Below are positions 62,307-64,000 of a stretch of 64,000 nucleotides of DNA, piece after piece (the stretch's first letter is position 1; every line of letters begins with the position of its first letter). The stretch comes from Gammaproteobacteria bacterium (GTDB taxonomy: Bacteria; Pseudomonadota; Gammaproteobacteria; Steroidobacterales; Rariloculaceae). A program made the position numbers and the translations under genes. Location: the NCBI GenBank assembly GCA_036381015.1, contig DASVDR010000005.1, positions 62,001 to 126,000 of the forward strand. Direction: 5' to 3'. The notes beneath the pieces were generated by a model, which was not told the DNA's origin, ran no database searches, and saw only the letters and a list, made by a program, of their open reading frames with translations.

Positions 62307-63212
62307 GTGGACCGACGCGAATTTCTCGGCGCCGCCGGCGCACTGGGAGCGGCCGTGCTCGCGCCTGCCGGAACCGTCGCGCAACCGCGAATGCCGACGC
62401 GCCCGATCCCTTCCACTGGTGAGAGTCTGCCGGTGATCGGCCTCGGCTCGAGCAAGGTCGTGGAGCAAATCGCCGTGAAGGGCGAAGCGCCTGTCGCCGC
62501 CGTCCTGCACGCGCTCTTGGACCAAGGCGGGAAGGTCGTCGACACCTGGCCGCGTGACGCCGACAACGATGCCGGCTTCGGCCGCGTGATCAACGCGCCC
62601 GATCTCGCGGGCCGCTTGTTCGTCACGACGAAGATCGACAGGCCGGGCAGGGAAGCCGGGATCGAGCAGTTTCGCGAAACGCAGCGCCTCTACGGCCGCA
62701 ATCGTTTCGATCTGGTACAGATCTTCAACTTGACGGATCTCGAAACACATTGGCCTACGTTGAAGGCACTCAAGGCCGAGGGGGAGGCACGTTACATCGG
62801 CGTCACCGTCTCTCGATACGAGCTCTACGATCGGCTGCTCCGCTTTCTCGAGCGCGAGACGCCGGACTTCGCGCAGGTCAATTACTCGATCACGGAGAGA
62901 CTGGCCGAGGAGCGCGTGCTGCCCGTGCTGCGCGACCGCGGCATCGCGGCGGTGGTCAACCGGCCGTTCATGAACGGCAGATATTTCGAAGCGCTCGAAG
63001 GCCGCGCGTTGCCGCCGTGGGCCGTCGAAGCCGGCTGCGAAAGCTGGGCGCAGTTCTCTTTGAAATACATTCTCGGCAACTCCGACGTCACGTGCGTGCT
63101 CACCGAGACCACGAATCCCGAGCACATGGCGGAGAACGCGCGCGCCTCGTTCGGCGAGCCGGCGGATGCCGAGACGCGCCGCCGAATGCGCGAGCTGATC
63201 GACGCGGTTTGA
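62307..63212 (+). CDS. Tat-exported aldo/keto-reductase homologue with altered active site
   Basis: A 301-residue protein starting at GTG 62307. A Tat signal DRREFLGAAGALGAA leads it to the periplasm. The barrel fold is that of aldo/keto reductases (LPVIGLGSSKV, RLFVTTKID, RYIGVTVSRYE). Asp79 and Lys109 of the catalytic tetrad are present, but the Tyr position reads Asp84 and the His position Phe140 (LVQIFNL). NADPH-dependent reduction is therefore doubtful, and cofactor supply in the periplasm is unlikely; a different role is possible. It is divergent from padR, which may control it. Confidence 0.85.
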   Translation: MDRREFLGAAGALGAAVLAPAGTVAQPRMPTRPIPSTGESLPVIGLGSSKVVEQIAVKGEAPVAAVLHALLDQGGKVVDTWPRDADNDAGFGRVINAPDLAGRLFVTTKIDRPGREAGIEQFRETQRLYGRNRFDLVQIFNLTDLETHWPTLKALKAEGEARYIGVTVSRYELYDRLLRFLERETPDFAQVNYSITERLAEERVLPVLRDRGIAAVVNRPFMNGRYFEALEGRALPPWAVEAGCESWAQFSLKYILGNSDVTCVLTETTNPEHMAENARASFGEPADAETRRRMRELIDAV

Positions 63213-63231
63213 GCGGCACCGAGAGCAAGCC

Positions 63232-63996
63232 GTGACCGGCGCTCCGCTTTCCGCCTGGCACGAGGCCCGCCGCCTCGCCGGAGCCGACCACGCGCCGGTC
63301 GAGATGGCGGCGCGCGGAACGCACGAGCGCGTGCTGCAGCTGCTTGCCTCCCACTGCGGCGAACCGGCCGCGACGTCCGTGCTCGACATCGGCGCCGGCG
63401 CCGGCGCGCTATCGGGCCGGCTCTCGGCGGCGGGCTACCGAGTCGCCGCCTGTGATCTCTACCCGGAGGCGTTTCTCGCGGACGGCATCGAATGCCGCGG
63501 CGTCGACGCTCGGGGTCGCCTGCCGTACGACGACGCGACCTTCGATGCCGCGGTCGCCGTCGAGCTCGTGGAGCATATCGAAGGCCACGAGACCCTCTTC
63601 GCCGAAGCGCACCGCGTGCTTCGGCCCGGCGGGCTGCTCCTCGTGACCACGCCGAACATCGTGTCGCTGAAGTCGAGGCTTTCGTTCCTGCTGACCGGCT
63701 ACCCGTACAGCTTCCCGTCTCTCGATCCCGCGGTGCTCGACCCGGTGGCGCAGCATATCTCGCCGTTCTCGCTCGACCGATATCGCTGGCGGCTCGCGCA
63801 ATCGAACTTCGACATCGTCGCCGTCGAAATCGACAAGCGCCAGAGATCCTCGCAGGCGCTCTTTTTCCTGATTCCGTTGATCCGGCTCGCGAGTCGCCGT
63901 GCGGCCCGCCGTTCGCCTTCGGTCCGCGAGCAGAACTCGCTGCCGCTCCTGCTCGGGCGGAAGCTCTTCATCGTCGCGCGCCGGCGCGCAACTTGA
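63232..63996 (+). CDS. class I SAM-dependent methyltransferase
   Basis: A 254-residue enzyme starting at GTG 63232. The SAM site VLDIGAGAGALSGRL lies near residue 50, followed by VAACDLYPE and the motif YDDATFDAAVAVELVEHIEG. HRVLRPGGLLLVTTPN is the classic post-motif strand. The C-terminal part carries YPYSFPSLDPAVLDPVAQHI, seen in methyltransferases acting on sugars or lipids. The substrate is unknown. It follows the Tat reductase homologue by 19 bases and ends 4 bases before the window end. Confidence 0.9.
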   Translation: MTGAPLSAWHEARRLAGADHAPVEMAARGTHERVLQLLASHCGEPAATSVLDIGAGAGALSGRLSAAGYRVAACDLYPEAFLADGIECRGVDARGRLPYDDATFDAAVAVELVEHIEGHETLFAEAHRVLRPGGLLLVTTPNIVSLKSRLSFLLTGYPYSFPSLDPAVLDPVAQHISPFSLDRYRWRLAQSNFDIVAVEIDKRQRSSQALFFLIPLIRLASRRAARRSPSVREQNSLPLLLGRKLFIVARRRAT

Positions 63997-64000
63997 CCGT

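Noticed and set aside
1-64000. CRISPR arrays, insertion sequences, integrases and rRNA genes
   Set aside because: No regular spaced repeats, transposase or recombinase motifs, or rRNA signature sequences were seen on reading the window.

Overview
This 64 kb window is GC-rich, densely coding chromosomal DNA. The sequence suggests an environmental, aerobic, Gram-negative proteobacterium, most likely a gammaproteobacterium of the Steroidobacter/Nevskia/Woeseia kind. The reasons are the nuoLMN genes of complex I, an initiator tRNA with CCA encoded in the gene, a Wza/Wzb/Wzc export system that needs an outer membrane, many Tat, Sec and lipoprotein exported proteins, and PQQ enzymes. No database search was run, so the lineage is an inference. 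No phage, insertion sequence, integrase or CRISPR array was seen.

Layout. Positions 1-4071 hold the end of the nuo operon (nuoL partial, nuoM, nuoN), followed by an initiator tRNA-fMet on the opposite strand (4127-4203). Positions 4357-26718 are a complete Wzx/Wzy-type exopolysaccharide or capsule locus. It has a WbpM-like dehydratase, three glycosyltransferases, an initiating sugar-phosphate transferase, a nucleotidyltransferase, an epimerase, two DegT-type aminotransferases, a polysaccharide deacetylase, a flippase, a polymerase, the Wza-Wzb-Wzc export and phosphorelay set, a secreted hydrolase-like protein, and an ATP-grasp/HAD pair that may decorate the polymer. The wzb, wza, wzc and wzx genes form one operon on the minus strand.

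Positions 26846-42760 are rich in exported proteins of poorly known function: small secreted DUF6152 proteins paired with a second secreted family (here called the DxxGxW / GHWEGD family), a transglutaminase-like DUF3857 membrane protein, a Tat metallo-beta-lactamase-fold protein, a DUF1592 haem lipoprotein with a DUF1552 Tat protein and an ankyrin protein, and an esterase. Positions 42792-48538 hold two divergent citrate synthase homologues (one fused to a MerR-like DNA-binding domain) around an 82-base region full of palindromes, then argE, a class I glutamine amidotransferase and a PQQ sugar dehydrogenase. Positions 48557-57619 hold a small lipoprotein, a hairpin-rich non-coding stretch, a tandem pair of related membrane proteins, a decayed M16 peptidase, a thioredoxin-fold protein, class I fructose-bisphosphate aldolase, a di-haem cytochrome and a YihY-family protein. 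Positions 57632-61307 hold two more DUF6152 genes, another partner gene and a PQQ quinoprotein dehydrogenase. The window ends with a PadR regulator, a Tat aldo/keto-reductase homologue lacking two catalytic residues, and a methyltransferase.

The best candidate for an undescribed system is the DUF6152 plus partner set (four copies of each). All four DUF6152 proteins have a signal peptide whose predicted cleavage site would leave His-His at the mature N terminus, so a copper histidine brace is possible. Other strong leads are a HAD gene whose only good ribosome binding site sits before an ATC codon, and the HTH-citrate synthase with its palindromic operator region.
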